From Cyclaneusma minus (taxonomy: Eukaryota; Ascomycota; Leotiomycetes; Marthamycetales; Marthamycetaceae), in contig JAKZHN010000004.1 of NCBI GenBank assembly GCA_037179335.1, positions 1,550,001 through 1,614,000 on the forward strand: a stretch of DNA of 64,000 nt. The letters are read 5' to 3'. Positions 1-9,947 of the stretch are shown here, in pieces. Within the stretch, counting starts at the first letter, position 1, and each line of letters begins with the position of its first letter. A program made the translations under genes and the position numbers. Under the pieces are notes generated by a model. It was not told the origin of the DNA, did not search any database, and saw nothing but the letters and a program-made list of their open reading frames with translations.

Positions 1-2420
1 GCAGCCTTTGACGGCAGTTTCGCAATCTAGCGGCGATAGACAGCTTTAGCTCATTCCTTCTCCCAGTTCCACACCTCATGGATTCCAGGGATAAATTACA
101 GCTCGATTTCCACCAAACCTTTCCTTCTCATGTCTTAACAAACGCGATTAAGAATCGATGTCTCCTAGTGGTATTTTTTTCCAATGTGTAAGCCGCTCAT
201 GAACCTTATCGATGTAGGAAGATTTCGCGAACGCGACTGTCCTGTTTTAGAGGAACACCGGTTTGGATACAAGTGCAGAGGTCTCGAGAAGCAGGAAACG
301 GTGACGCCAGTGCCACATTGACACGACGAAAGGGGAGCCCAGCTGGTAATAGCCGAAGTCTCTAACGGCAGCCTTATCGCACAATGACAATAAAAAGCTC
401 TAATCTGTGTCTTACGTCCTGTTCCCAATCTTAAGCCCAGGCTCATTCAGATATAAATTGCAGCTCAACTCCGACTTCCAACTATTCTCTTTCATGTCTC
501 GAATGATTGGCCTGTCTGCCCACGTTTGCTGTCTCCCGTGGGTTCTTTCTCCAAGCGTGAACGCCGCCCATAAACTTGAACATCATAATTGTAGGAAAAT
601 CATGTAAATGCGACCATCTTAGTTCTACCCTCAAGGAAACAAATTCTGGATAGATCCAGAGGTATTGAGTAAGAGACAGCAGAAATGCGACTGTGTTACC
701 CCCAACAACATTGATTCTGGAAGAATGCAGAAGTCTTGACGAATGGCCGGCAATGTCATATTGACGGGACAGCAGGGAAGCCCAGTTGACAGCAGCCAGC
801 CTCCTTGAAAGTAGCCTCGCTACATAGCGGGAATAGACAGCTTCAAACTTATGCCTCGTTTCCGACCTTGATCTAGGGGGCATCCAGGTGTAAATTAGAG
901 CTTCAATTCGACTTCCAACTCTTTTTCCAAGTCTCAGATAACACAACTTTTCAAACTACAAGGTACGTTTGAGGTCTCCTGGAGGTCTTTGCTCCAAGCG
1001 TACCTACTGGCCACCTACAAATCTCATTGTTATTGAGAAACTTGCGCAGGCCGCAGATGGTACTGTCTCACCCTTAACAACATCAACATTGGAGTAAAAC
1101 TAGAGGCCTTGGGCAAGAGGCAAGAGACGGTGGTAGGCCAATGCGACAGCAGGAAGCACCACTCTATAGAAGCGGCAGCCTCTGATAGTATTTTCGCTGC
1201 CCCGCGGAAATACCTGGAGATCTTGAAGCTTCTGCCTTCTCTATAGGCCTTGGGCGCAGGCGCATCCAGGTATAAAAAGCAGCTCGACATAAAGTCCCAA
1301 CTCTCCAAGTCTTTATGAGAATACAGAACCTCCCGACGTCTCCTGGCGCCACTTCCCGAAGCCTACTAGCCGCCCATAAACTTTATCGTTCTTGGAAAAG
1401 TTTTCGTAAGTGTGGCTTTCCTGTGCTCAAGAAACACTGAGAGTAGATGATATTCGAGCGGTGTTGACTGTTGGGTCACAAACAGTGTTACGTATCTAAT
1501 ATGACAGCAGACAAGTCCAGGTGATACCGGCCAGACTTCTCGACAGTAGCTTGGCAACAGCTGGCCACGAAAGACTTCCACTCGTTATTCTCTTGTAACT
1601 TGAGGTAATCCAAGTATAAGTATGGTCCTGACTTCGCCTCCAAAGCTTTCTTTTCCAAGTCTTTATCCGCACATGCAACTCTCTGAGTGCTTGCTGCCTA
1701 GGAAAGGATAAGAACACCATCATCGTAGACATGGTTCGCAAAAACAACTGCCTGCCTTCGACGTAAAGCCAGTATTGAATGGAATTCCATCTGATCTTCA
1801 GCGAGATGGCGATGCCACATTGACGCGACAGCAGGAAAGCTCAGTGGATACCAGTCCGAATTCTTGCCAGTAGCCGGGTGGTGGCTTGCAAGAAAAGCCC
1901 CAGGCTCGTTTCACCCGCTCTGGCTTCAAAGAATCCAGGTATAAGTATGGACGTGACTTGGCCTCCAAAGCTTTCTTTCCCATATCTTGAAATGACCATT
2001 GGAAGCATCTCATGCTGACCGAGTGTTCCTTACATGATGTCCGTCTAAGCGCTTACTGCCTAGGCGAGGATGAATATGATTTGCAAGTACAACTGCTTGC
2101 CCCAAAGAAATACCGACATTAGATTAAATTCCAGCTATCTTGAGCAATAGACGGTGATACGCAGCTCGAGGTGACAGGAGAAAAGCTCAAGTGACGGCAG
2201 CTAGACGTATTAATAATAGCCCGACGGTAGCTGGGCATTATAACCTTCATCTTGTCCCCCTCCTTGGCATGAGGGAATCCAGGTATAAATATGAGCCTGA
2301 CTTGGCCTCTAGACCTTTCTCTCCCAGATCTCGGAAGTACCGGAAACAAGTTCCAAGTTGTCTGGTAGTTCCCGCAGGACTCTTCTCTGGACATCCAAAG
2401 TGAGCCTAAGAACCTCGCCA
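1..2420 (-). repeat. Degenerate ~350-bp tandem array, left copy (inverted)
   Basis: About seven imperfect units read on the minus strand. On the plus strand the landmark is CCAGGTATAAATATG or a variant, at about 88, 448, 881, 1264, 1608, 1930 and 2276. Spacings are therefore 360, 433, 383, 344, 322 and 346 bp. The reverse complement, CATATTTATACCTGG, is the landmark of the large array at 29-43.8 kb, so this is the same repeat family in the opposite orientation. The landmark is followed, on the plus strand, by GACTT..CCAACTCTTTC-type sequence, matching the TTGGGAAAGAAAAG block of the large array. Reading frames are not conserved between units, so the short open frames here look incidental. The array runs off the left edge of the window. 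Confidence 0.75.
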
Positions 2421-2659
2421 TTCTATCAGTAGACTCGCAAATGCCCTCAACCTACTCTCTCGAGGAGCTGTGCTAGAGAGAGGCAGAGCTTAAAAGCAAA
2501 ATATCACTGCCAATGTTCAAAAGACAGCAGTATGAGTTTTCAACGATACCTCTTAGGATTGACAGTACCTCGTGATTCAGGGCTGTAGCGAGGCAGACGG
2601 CGAAAGATCATACAAAAGAGAGAACCTGCACAAGGAGCTGATCTTACTCACACCTTTAC

Positions 2660-3025
2660 CCGGGTCTTTTTGTTGCACATCGACGTTTGCGCAACGCGCG
2701 CCCTATCCCCACGAGCTCCCCTCTCTGAATCGCCGGAGGTGGCTGCCTGCAATATTGAGGTAGGGAGGAGGGAGGCCCGGGAAAGCGGGGCATGAAGATG
2801 TCGATGTGCAACAAAAAGCTAAGCGAGCCGTGGCTAGTTATAAGAAAGGCGGGGTTGTGAACTTGTCGACGTGCAACAAAAGGATGTTTACTTGCTTCGG
2901 TCTCTCTTTGTTGCACGTCGACGAGTTGCGCGCGACGTTCGCACCGATGCCATTCCCGAGGAGAACCTCATTGCGCACTGCGTAGCTAGAATAGGCGCAA
3001 TTCTTTTTGTTGCACGTCGACGGGC
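2660..3025. repeat. Cluster of the TTGCACGTCGAC motif
   Basis: Five copies of a short motif occur in about 360 bp. TTTTTGTTGCACATCGACG lies at 2666-2684. The opposite orientation is at 2800-2818 and 2857-2882, spaced 64 bp like the repeats at 14.8 kb. The forward orientation occurs again at 2907-2924 and 3004-3022, where the whole ~97-bp segment between copies is duplicated (ACCTCATTGCGCA versus ACCTCATGCGCA, each followed by AGAATAGG). The first two copies face each other like terminal inverted repeats of a 153-bp element, but I see no target duplication. No gene is visible here. Confidence 0.65.
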
Positions 3026-3403
3026 GCGCAAAACTTGCGCCATCCGCGCTGAGTACCTCATGCGCAGCGAGAATAGGGGGTGATAAATTTCGTTGAATGG
3101 CGAAATTTGCAACATATGTGGGCACCACTTTGGTAGTAATGGCCATGTATCTCCTATTCCACAGCTAGACAAGCCTACCTTCCAAGGCAGCCATCTCTCC
3201 AATTACAAGAGAGTCTCGATGCCATAATCCCAACCTTCTCTTGTACCCCTCGAGGCTTTCTATGACCATAACCCATAACCCATACTTCCATACAGCATTT
3301 CTGTGCCTCCCATCTTCGCCCCATTTTCCTCAGACCAAGGAGCCCTTGTCTTCTACTCGCCCCATCTTCCACTTCCACCTTCCTGATCTTCCCAGCCCAC
3401 CAA

Positions 3404-3961
3404 TCAAGAATGCTCACCCAGTTCCAATAGCCTTACATCACAATACCTCTCCCACGCCAACGCCCCGGCAGTACACACCGCCCCACCCCCCTCCCACAGC
3501 GCAGCCCACCTCCACCGTCCCCCAAACCCCCAAAAACCCCACGCACTCAACACTCTCATCGGCACAGTCGCCACAAAGAACGCTTCATTCTCTTGATACG
3601 CAGCTAATGTGTAATAAATACCCATAGCAATCGCCGCAAGATTGTTGCCATAAAAGGGTGCCAGTATAGGATTATTTTGAGTGGACGAAGTCGAAGACGT
3701 AAAGTCAGGTGAGCCGGTGCGTTTTGACGAACGGGTTTGGGAAGATGAGTCGGAGGAGTGGTTGAGGGAAAAGTCGGAAAGGATTCGCTGAGGACGAAGG
3801 TACAGGGAGGTAATGTTGAATATGCCGACGAGGAGACAGGTGAGGCCGAAGAGGTAGATGGTGAGGGCGGCTGGGGAGGGCCAGTGGAAATCTCCGGAAT
3901 CCATGGATGTGTATGCGTCTTGGCTGTCGATGTATGGTAGGATGGAGTCGACAAACGACAT
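3404..3961 (-). CDS. Small four-helix integral membrane protein, unknown function
   Basis: A single open frame of 185 codons with a start ATG at 3961. Four hydrophobic segments are visible: about residues 31-54 (LFGLTCLLVGIFNITSLYL), 105-122, 126-146 and 151-170. A polar, serine-rich loop (about 66-95) lies between the first and second helices. The motif NPILAPFYGNNLAAIAMGIY in front of helix 2 is reminiscent of DUF4267/DUF4345-type small membrane proteins (P-F-Y-G-x-x-x-L-A), but this is a pattern impression rather than a search result. No intron is needed. The gene sits alone between the left repeat cluster and a 1.7-kb empty region. The function and the membrane it sits in are unknown. Codon use is GC-rich and looks like genuine coding sequence. 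Confidence 0.6.
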   Translation of the reverse strand: MSFVDSILPYIDSQDAYTSMDSGDFHWPSPAALTIYLFGLTCLLVGIFNITSLYLRPQRILSDFSLNHSSDSSSQTRSSKRTGSPDFTSSTSSTQNNPILAPFYGNNLAAIAMGIYYTLAAYQENEAFFVATVPMRVLSAWGFWGFGGRWRWAALWEGGGAVCTAGALAWERYCDVRLLELGEHS

Positions 3962-5633
3962 TAGTCTGAGGGAAATGGTGGGTTCGACTTGAAAGACTGT
4001 GGATCGCTAGGAGGGCTGGACGCAGTTCGGATGTGTTGGGAGAATGTTGAGGTAGGGTGTTGCGAGGTTGTTCGAGACGAGGAAATGGTGGGATACTTTC
4101 GGGATGGTTCTTGGTATTCTTGTTTCGGTGGGGAAGTGGTATCCTGAGATGGGTAATGACCGAGAAGCCGCCAACGTAGGCAGTTTGTTTGTTTGTCGGT
4201 TTCTTAGAAGGTTCGAGGTTCAACACCGCTGGATGTGGTCATTCGTAGGGATCGAGGTGGTTTTGGGAATTTTCAACGACCCAGAGAAGACGTCTTTCCG
4301 TGATAAACAGGTATTGGCTCCCGCTCTCACTTGTACAGCTCGCACCTTTCCCTTCCAAGCTCTCCAAGTCCAAGTCCACGAAAACGCCAGAATCAGATTA
4401 GGGTCCTAGACTCCAGCCACAGACCACGACAAACGAGCTCAGCAAAGAAAAGCAAACGGGTAGAAGCATATTTCGGCAGGGAGGAGCAAGGAATATACTT
4501 AAAGCCACGGATCTACCCGTGCCGTCACCCATGTGGAAAATTCCATTGATTCCATAACCCATGCGTCGATTCCATGTGCCATCCGATCGGGACGGCATCA
4601 GCAAGATCCTCGATCAGACCCGCCCATGCATCCCGAGATTTCCTGTGGTGACGAACATGCTGCAATGGCGAGGGGTAGAGTAGCATTTTCTCGCATACCC
4701 CTCCCCTTTTGGAAGTATGCAGCTGTGGCTTCGTCGAATGGATTATGGCGGGAGATGGAAGGAGGACACGAAGTAGGTAGCATCAGATCTCGGAGTCGGA
4801 ACTGGCAAGGAGGCAACCATGATCGATACGACGGTATCCCGGCAGTTAAGGGCCTTCCATGGCTTACAGAAGGACTTCCATAGTTTGACAGTTCGTCAGC
4901 ACTAGGCTGTTCTGAATGTGAGTGAGATTCTTAGATGACTTCTTCGCTTTGCATGGAGCAATGAGCATGGCCAAATGCACTCCGCACTGGCGCAGCATAC
5001 TTACATGTACGCGTACCCAACTCCCAAGTTCATCCACCACACACCTTCGAAGAGGGGCTCCTTCGAAGTTCCATTTCCAAAACATCCGACATCTCCATAG
5101 CTGTATCTAATAAGTTAACACAACTCCCTAACCAGTCAGTACAACCTATAGCAACATCTTCGGTTTTCCAAGACTTCGTAGTACAGCCGGTACGCTTTTC
5201 AATTTCGACGTGTACCTTGTGTTCAACAGAGTCAAAACAGGCAACTCATCCGTCCAACATGACATGCAGCAGCCCAGCTGCACGGCAGCACGAGACACCA
5301 CCACGCATCTCACAGTCACACTTGCCCGTTTGACCCACCGCTCTGGCTCGGTGACACTCCCGCCTCCCGAACCATCCTTGCGAAAGATTCATGCACGTTC
5401 CGAAAACCCGTTGCTGACCGTGGACTTGGAAAACGGTGAAACCTCCCGATGAAGGCTCCGAACTCCCTTTTTCGTTTGTCTTCGGGCCGGTTCCTCCGCA
5501 GCTGCACCAGACCAAATCTAGACTAGCACAGCCTCGTCACGTGCCCGGCCAGAGCGCTGCGACGACGATATCAAGATCATCTCGACGACGAGCTCAATTG
5601 CGATCTAGCATCGCCGCCACGAACTCAGCAACA
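3962..5633. other. Intergenic region, nothing recognised
   Basis: This region holds the upstream sequence of the small membrane-protein gene and the promoter and 5' leader of uS12m. Open frames here are short, overlap on both strands and have no recognisable product. I see no RNA gene or repeat unit apart from the CACGTG hexamer noted separately. Confidence 0.5.
5538..5543. promoter_or_regulatory. CACGTG (E-box) hexamer upstream of uS12m
   Basis: A palindromic CACGTG, within GTCACGTGCC, lies 91 bp upstream of the uS12m start codon. In fungi this hexamer is bound by bHLH factors of the Cbf1 type. Whether it is used here is inference from position and sequence only. Confidence 0.3.
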
Positions 5634-6539
5634 ATGGCGACACCTTCGGTCCTTCGACGCTTCCTCATGCCAGCAGTGCAATTCCGCCTGCCCATCCGCA
5701 GCGCTATCCCCGCACGCGCACAATTCCAGAATACCTCGACGGCGAGCAAACCTCGCAGGCAATTCAGCACTACCCCAGCGCCGCAAGCCACATACAACCA
5801 AGTCGTGCGCGTACGTCCTCTCCCATTTCCCTCCAAGGGGTCATTCCACCTCCCGGCCAGCCTCGCGCACCGCCAGCATGCCCTTCTTGCCCCTCCACCC
5901 CCTCCAATCGTCATCTCCACACCCTCCCCCCCCCCCCTTGCACCTTCCTAACACACCTCACAGAAATGTCGCGTCCCCCAAGCCGCCCGCAAGCCCGTCT
6001 CCCCCGCCCTCTCCACCGTGCGCTCCCCCTCCCTAAAAGGCGTCTGCCTAAAAGTCGGCACCGTCAAGCCCAAAAAACCCAATTCCGCAGAGCGGAAAAC
6101 TGCTCGCGTAAGATTGAGCACGGGAAGGGTGGTTACGTGTTATATACCCGGGGAAGGACATAATGTGCAGCAGCATTCTGTGGTGCTGGTTAGGGGGGGA
6201 CGGTCACAGGACTGTCCGGGGGTTCGGTATCATTTGGTTCGAGGGGCGTTGGATTTGGTGAGTGTAACAAGTTTTGCTGCTTTCTGAGGGGCTGGGAAGG
6301 GGACCGGAGAGGGAACAATGACACGGCCGTGGGTGGCGACTTGAGTGGAGTTTGGGGAGCGGATGGGCAGGACGTTGGAGGTTTTGGGGCCGGATTTTTT
6401 CATTTTCTTCTTGGGCGATATGAAGAATTGGAGGAAATAGGATGCTAATGACTCTTTTGTGTTCTAGGGAGGAGTCGGAAACCGCGCAACGAGCAGATCG
6501 AAATACGGCACCAAGAAGCCCAAGCCCGCGAGCGTTTAG
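5634..6539 (+). CDS. MRPS12: Mitochondrial small-subunit ribosomal protein uS12m
   Basis: The protein is a core component of the mitochondrial ribosome decoding centre. Three exons: 5634-5810, 5964-6257 and 6468-6539, giving 180 aa. Donors are GTACGT and GTGAGT, acceptors CACAG and TCTAG, with branch-like sequences CCTAAC (about 5948) and GCTAATGAC (about 6444); both introns are phase 0. The first ~50 residues are arginine/serine/alanine-rich and end in RRQFSTT, typical of a mitochondrial presequence. The mature part carries the uS12 signatures KPKKPNSAERK, YIPGEGHN, VVLVRGGR, DCPGVRYHLVRGALD and SRSKYGTKKPK. The initiating ATG was chosen because an in-frame upstream extension lacks conserved sequence. 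The last exon encodes only 23 residues but contains the conserved SRSKYG end. Confidence 0.95.
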
Positions 6540-7332
6540 AAACAGAATGCAGTATGAGGGACGCGAGGCATTCCAGCCAGCAGATTGATGTTCTGTGTGT
6601 TGAGGTGAACATACGGGCGTCGTGTAAGATATTTGGCAGATCACGAGAAAACGATGAAAAGGGGGTTAAGAGGCTTCGAAATACGAGGGTCACGGTTGCA
6701 CATGTTGGATGTGCAGATTCGTCTAGGGAGTCACGACGTGAACACACACACTAAGAGTCAGGAGGCGAATAAAACTACACGTCATGCTTCCGATATAACA
6801 CTCTTTTTGCAATCGTCCTATCAAGAGCATGCACGGCGATCATTGTATTGAGGGGTGTCAGGCAAAGCAGAGTGTGATCGTGTGTATTCATGTTCTCCTC
6901 TCTCTCTCACCCCAAACACCATGCCAATGGCCAAAGGCGCACGCGAAAACAACGCAAAGTATGTACATGCAAGTGTACAAACGCCGCCACGCTCTAAAAA
7001 GCAGCGACCGCTATGAGAGCCCAAGGCCCTCGTATTTTCAATTCTGTAGCATGTGTAGACAAACTCACCCCGGAAGACCATAAGAACGCCTTGTCCCTTC
7101 AATGGCCCGGCCTGGATGGATGTTGCCTTGCTTTTTGCCCACATTGTCCCGGATGCTTCGTTTTTTCCATACAGTACAATACCCGAACAAGAGATGTACG
7201 ACTGTTGCTACACGTAGTGCCCAGAGATTGTATGGGCGCTGCAAGAGTGTCATGTCGTGTGGAGGCGGAGAATGTGGGCGAGAGAGTTTAATCGCTTTCT
7301 GCGAATTCGAAAGGGGGGAGGAGTCAAGCAGC
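6540..7332. other. Convergent intergenic region between uS12m and the mannosyltransferase
   Basis: Both flanking genes end here, so the stretch should hold two 3' untranslated regions and polyadenylation sites. Small overlapping open frames have no recognisable content. No repeat or RNA gene was seen. Confidence 0.5.
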
Positions 7333-8701
7333 TTAGCCGTCTTGCTCGTTCTCGTAGCCATGCGGCTTCTCCATTCTGTTCAGCTCGAAGAAGCGAGATG
7401 TGCCTGCATTGTTCGCGTTAGTTTGTGATTTGAGAAACATGTTGCGTATAGAGCAAGACAAGGAACTTACAAGAATAACCCTTCCAGTCAAAGTTGTCCT
7501 TCGGGTTGCAGTGGCACTTCAGATCAAGTCTGGTCTGCTCGCCGGTCGGGCAGTGGGTGAACGGAACATGGTAGTAAGCGATGTCGTTGAAGAAGTGAAT
7601 CTCATCCTTCTTCAGCAGCAGACTGGCTGCGATCGAGTGAACTGGCGCATCACCCCATCTCTCATAGAAGAAACCACCATCCTGGTCCAGCGACTCGAAA
7701 AAGTCGGTGTAAGCCTTGCTTCTCAGCCAGTCCAAGTTTCCGATCTCAAAGTTCGACCACATGTGGCAGTGATTATAAGTATCGCCTCCATCGTCACTCA
7801 AGAAAGCCATCGAGTTATCTTCCGAGATGTGCTCTGGGTGGTTCTTCATGAATTTCTTCACGCTATCCCAGAGCGTGGGGATGGTTTCGACGTATTCGTA
7901 AAGGGAAAGGACGAAGGAGTATTTCTTGCCGTGGTCGGCCATGTATTTGAAGGCGTCGTAGTTGATGTCGCAGAACAGCTCGACGGAGGGCTCAACACGC
8001 CAGTACCATTCGTAGTTCTTCATCAGCTCTTGTTGGAAGAAGAAGCCGGATTCGAAACGGCACATGTGGCGGTAGCTGATCGAGTCACCGTAGATGATCT
8101 TGCGCTGGGCCATGTCCTCGCGGACTTTCTTTGCCTTGTCTTGGTCGATGTGTTCAGGGAAAGACCAGTGCTCGGTGGGGATCTCGCCATAATGCGTTGT
8201 GCCTGATACGAGAGACGTGGTGACTTTCTTGAAGGTGTCATCGAAGGGCTTGTCGTTCAGGAAGACCCAGTCATAGTTGAACTTGCGGTTGAATCTGTCT
8301 TCGACTTGGCGGATGGAGCGGGCGATTTCCCAAATGTCGGTGTTGCGGGCGAGCGTGACAAAGGTTGCATTCATTCGGGGGCCGGGCATCACGCCTGGAG
8401 CGAGTCCTGTAGCCGGAGCTGGACTTGTTGGTGCTGCGGCAGCATTGCCGGCTACGTGGGAGGCAATGCCCGCTGGCTTCTGCGCAACATCCTTCACCTC
8501 GGTCTTGGCGTCTGTTGCCAATTGTTGTCCTTGTTTGAGGAGATCCTGTGCCTTGGGTAGTGGGTTGGCGGAGGAGGAAATGAAGTAGATGACAGAAAGG
8601 CCCTAAGCAATATCAGCATCTACATTTTCAACACAAGGCGCAGAACATACCAAGAAGGCGATGATGATATATCGCAGATATCTATTAGTGCCTGCCGGCA
8701 T
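7333..8701 (-). CDS. KRE2: Golgi alpha-1,2-mannosyltransferase, KRE2/MNT1 family (GT15)
   Basis: Members transfer mannose from GDP-mannose in alpha-1,2 linkage onto O- and N-linked glycans in the Golgi. Three exons on the minus strand: 8701-8651, 8602-7471 and 7403-7333, giving 417 aa. The first exon encodes 17 residues. Joined to exon 2, they form a type II signal anchor (YIIIAFLGLSVIYFISS, about residues 11-27). A low-complexity A/P/G stem follows, then the catalytic domain from about residue 94 (MNATFVTLARN). Family motifs: YWRVEPSVELFCD (about 217-229), HCHMWSNFEI (about 295-304, containing the glutamate discussed as nucleophile in Mnt1p), DGGFFYERWGDAPVHS and HVPFTHCP. Donors read GTATGT and GTAAGT, acceptors TTAG and GCAG; the second intron is phase 1 and restores YSCTSRFFELN. 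Length agrees with the family (yeast Kre2p, 442 aa). The exact paralogue is not resolved. Confidence 0.93.
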
Positions 8702-9947
8702 CTTGGCGAGTTTTGGTCAACAGAGAGTGGTGAACGAAGGGATGGGCTCGCCGAGAAGATACTGGCGTGCGCGCGATCTGGGGGCTCGACTATTTATTAG
8801 AGAGTGATCATTCGCGTGGAAAAGATGTGGGCACTAGATCCGCGCGTGACCAGGCCTGTTGAATGAGGGAATTGGGGCTCGGTCGGGGGACTCGAGACGT
8901 GTTCTCAGCGAGAGTCGTTGAGTTGAGGGGAGGAGTGTTCAGGTTCAGGGGGGAACCGCTTGTGGTGCATTACTGTGGCTGGTTCAGAAGGCGCGCCCTG
9001 GCCTTACGCGGCCGCAATTAACTGTGCAGAACACGGCGCCTGCGTTTAGGTTCAATTAATATGGAATTGACGAAAGCCTGCATTTCTATGCCTGTTCTAT
9101 GTTTTTGAATAATTTCAAATTGGTGTTATATTATTTGAATCTGATGGAGAATTCAACAAGGTATGATGGCGAGAACATTGAACGGCTAGAGTTTCTCTGT
9201 CACTCAGCCGCCTTTCGCCCAGCCACGGATCGTTTGCCGGCTCAAGCCACTGGACCCTGCTGTGGCGGCCATCCTATGGATTGAAGTTCAATAACGTTGA
9301 GTCTATTTATATGCCACGAATAGTTCTGCTATTTGAAAAGTCCTGGGCAGTCGTGACAAGCGGGAATCTAGGGGCCTTATGAACCTCTGAAACATGAGAG
9401 TGTAGAGACATAGGTAGTAGCTGAAAGCAAGAAAGGGAAGCTGGACTAAAACTGACTCAAGTTGAAAGTACCCCATCACGTGACCATGCCAAGTGCAACT
9501 TTCAGCTTCGTCTCGTCTTCCGGCCAAGGTGCGGCAATCTTGGCGAGCAAACCCCCACCACCAGCTGTTGCATCATCAACAGCTTCACCCTTTTGTCGGT
9601 TAAGGGATTGTGATATCTGCCTACGCTCCGCTAAATCGCCTCGATTGTCCGCCTCAATCGGTGCATTGTCCGGAGGCGAGCCGTCGCGTATCTCGGCGCT
9701 AGGTACTATTTCTACCTGCCGCTCAGATTCAATTCTAGTCTTCCCCCGCCACCAACCCTCTCCCTCCTTCCTCGATCCTCGCCTTCTCCTACCTGGTACC
9801 TACAAACCCTGCGCCCTGTAGCTGCTCTGCCGCTGCATTCTACCTCTCCGACGTCTTTTGGTCCCCTTCCAACACTGCCTATTGCAACGCTCCAGCTGTG
9901 CTGTCGTATCCACTGAGCCGATTGATTCGAGCAAGAGTTGGTGCAAT
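8702..9947. promoter_or_regulatory. Divergent promoter region, mannosyltransferase / PAT1
   Basis: About 1.25 kb separates the two divergent start codons. A TCACGTGA palindrome (CACGTG at 9477-9482) lies about 470 bp upstream of PAT1. The last ~200 bp before PAT1 are pyrimidine-rich, as is usual for fungal leaders. No gene is visible in between. Confidence 0.45.

Noticed and set aside
7400..8206. 268-codon plus-strand frame
   Set aside because: Antisense shadow of the well-supported mannosyltransferase exon 2.
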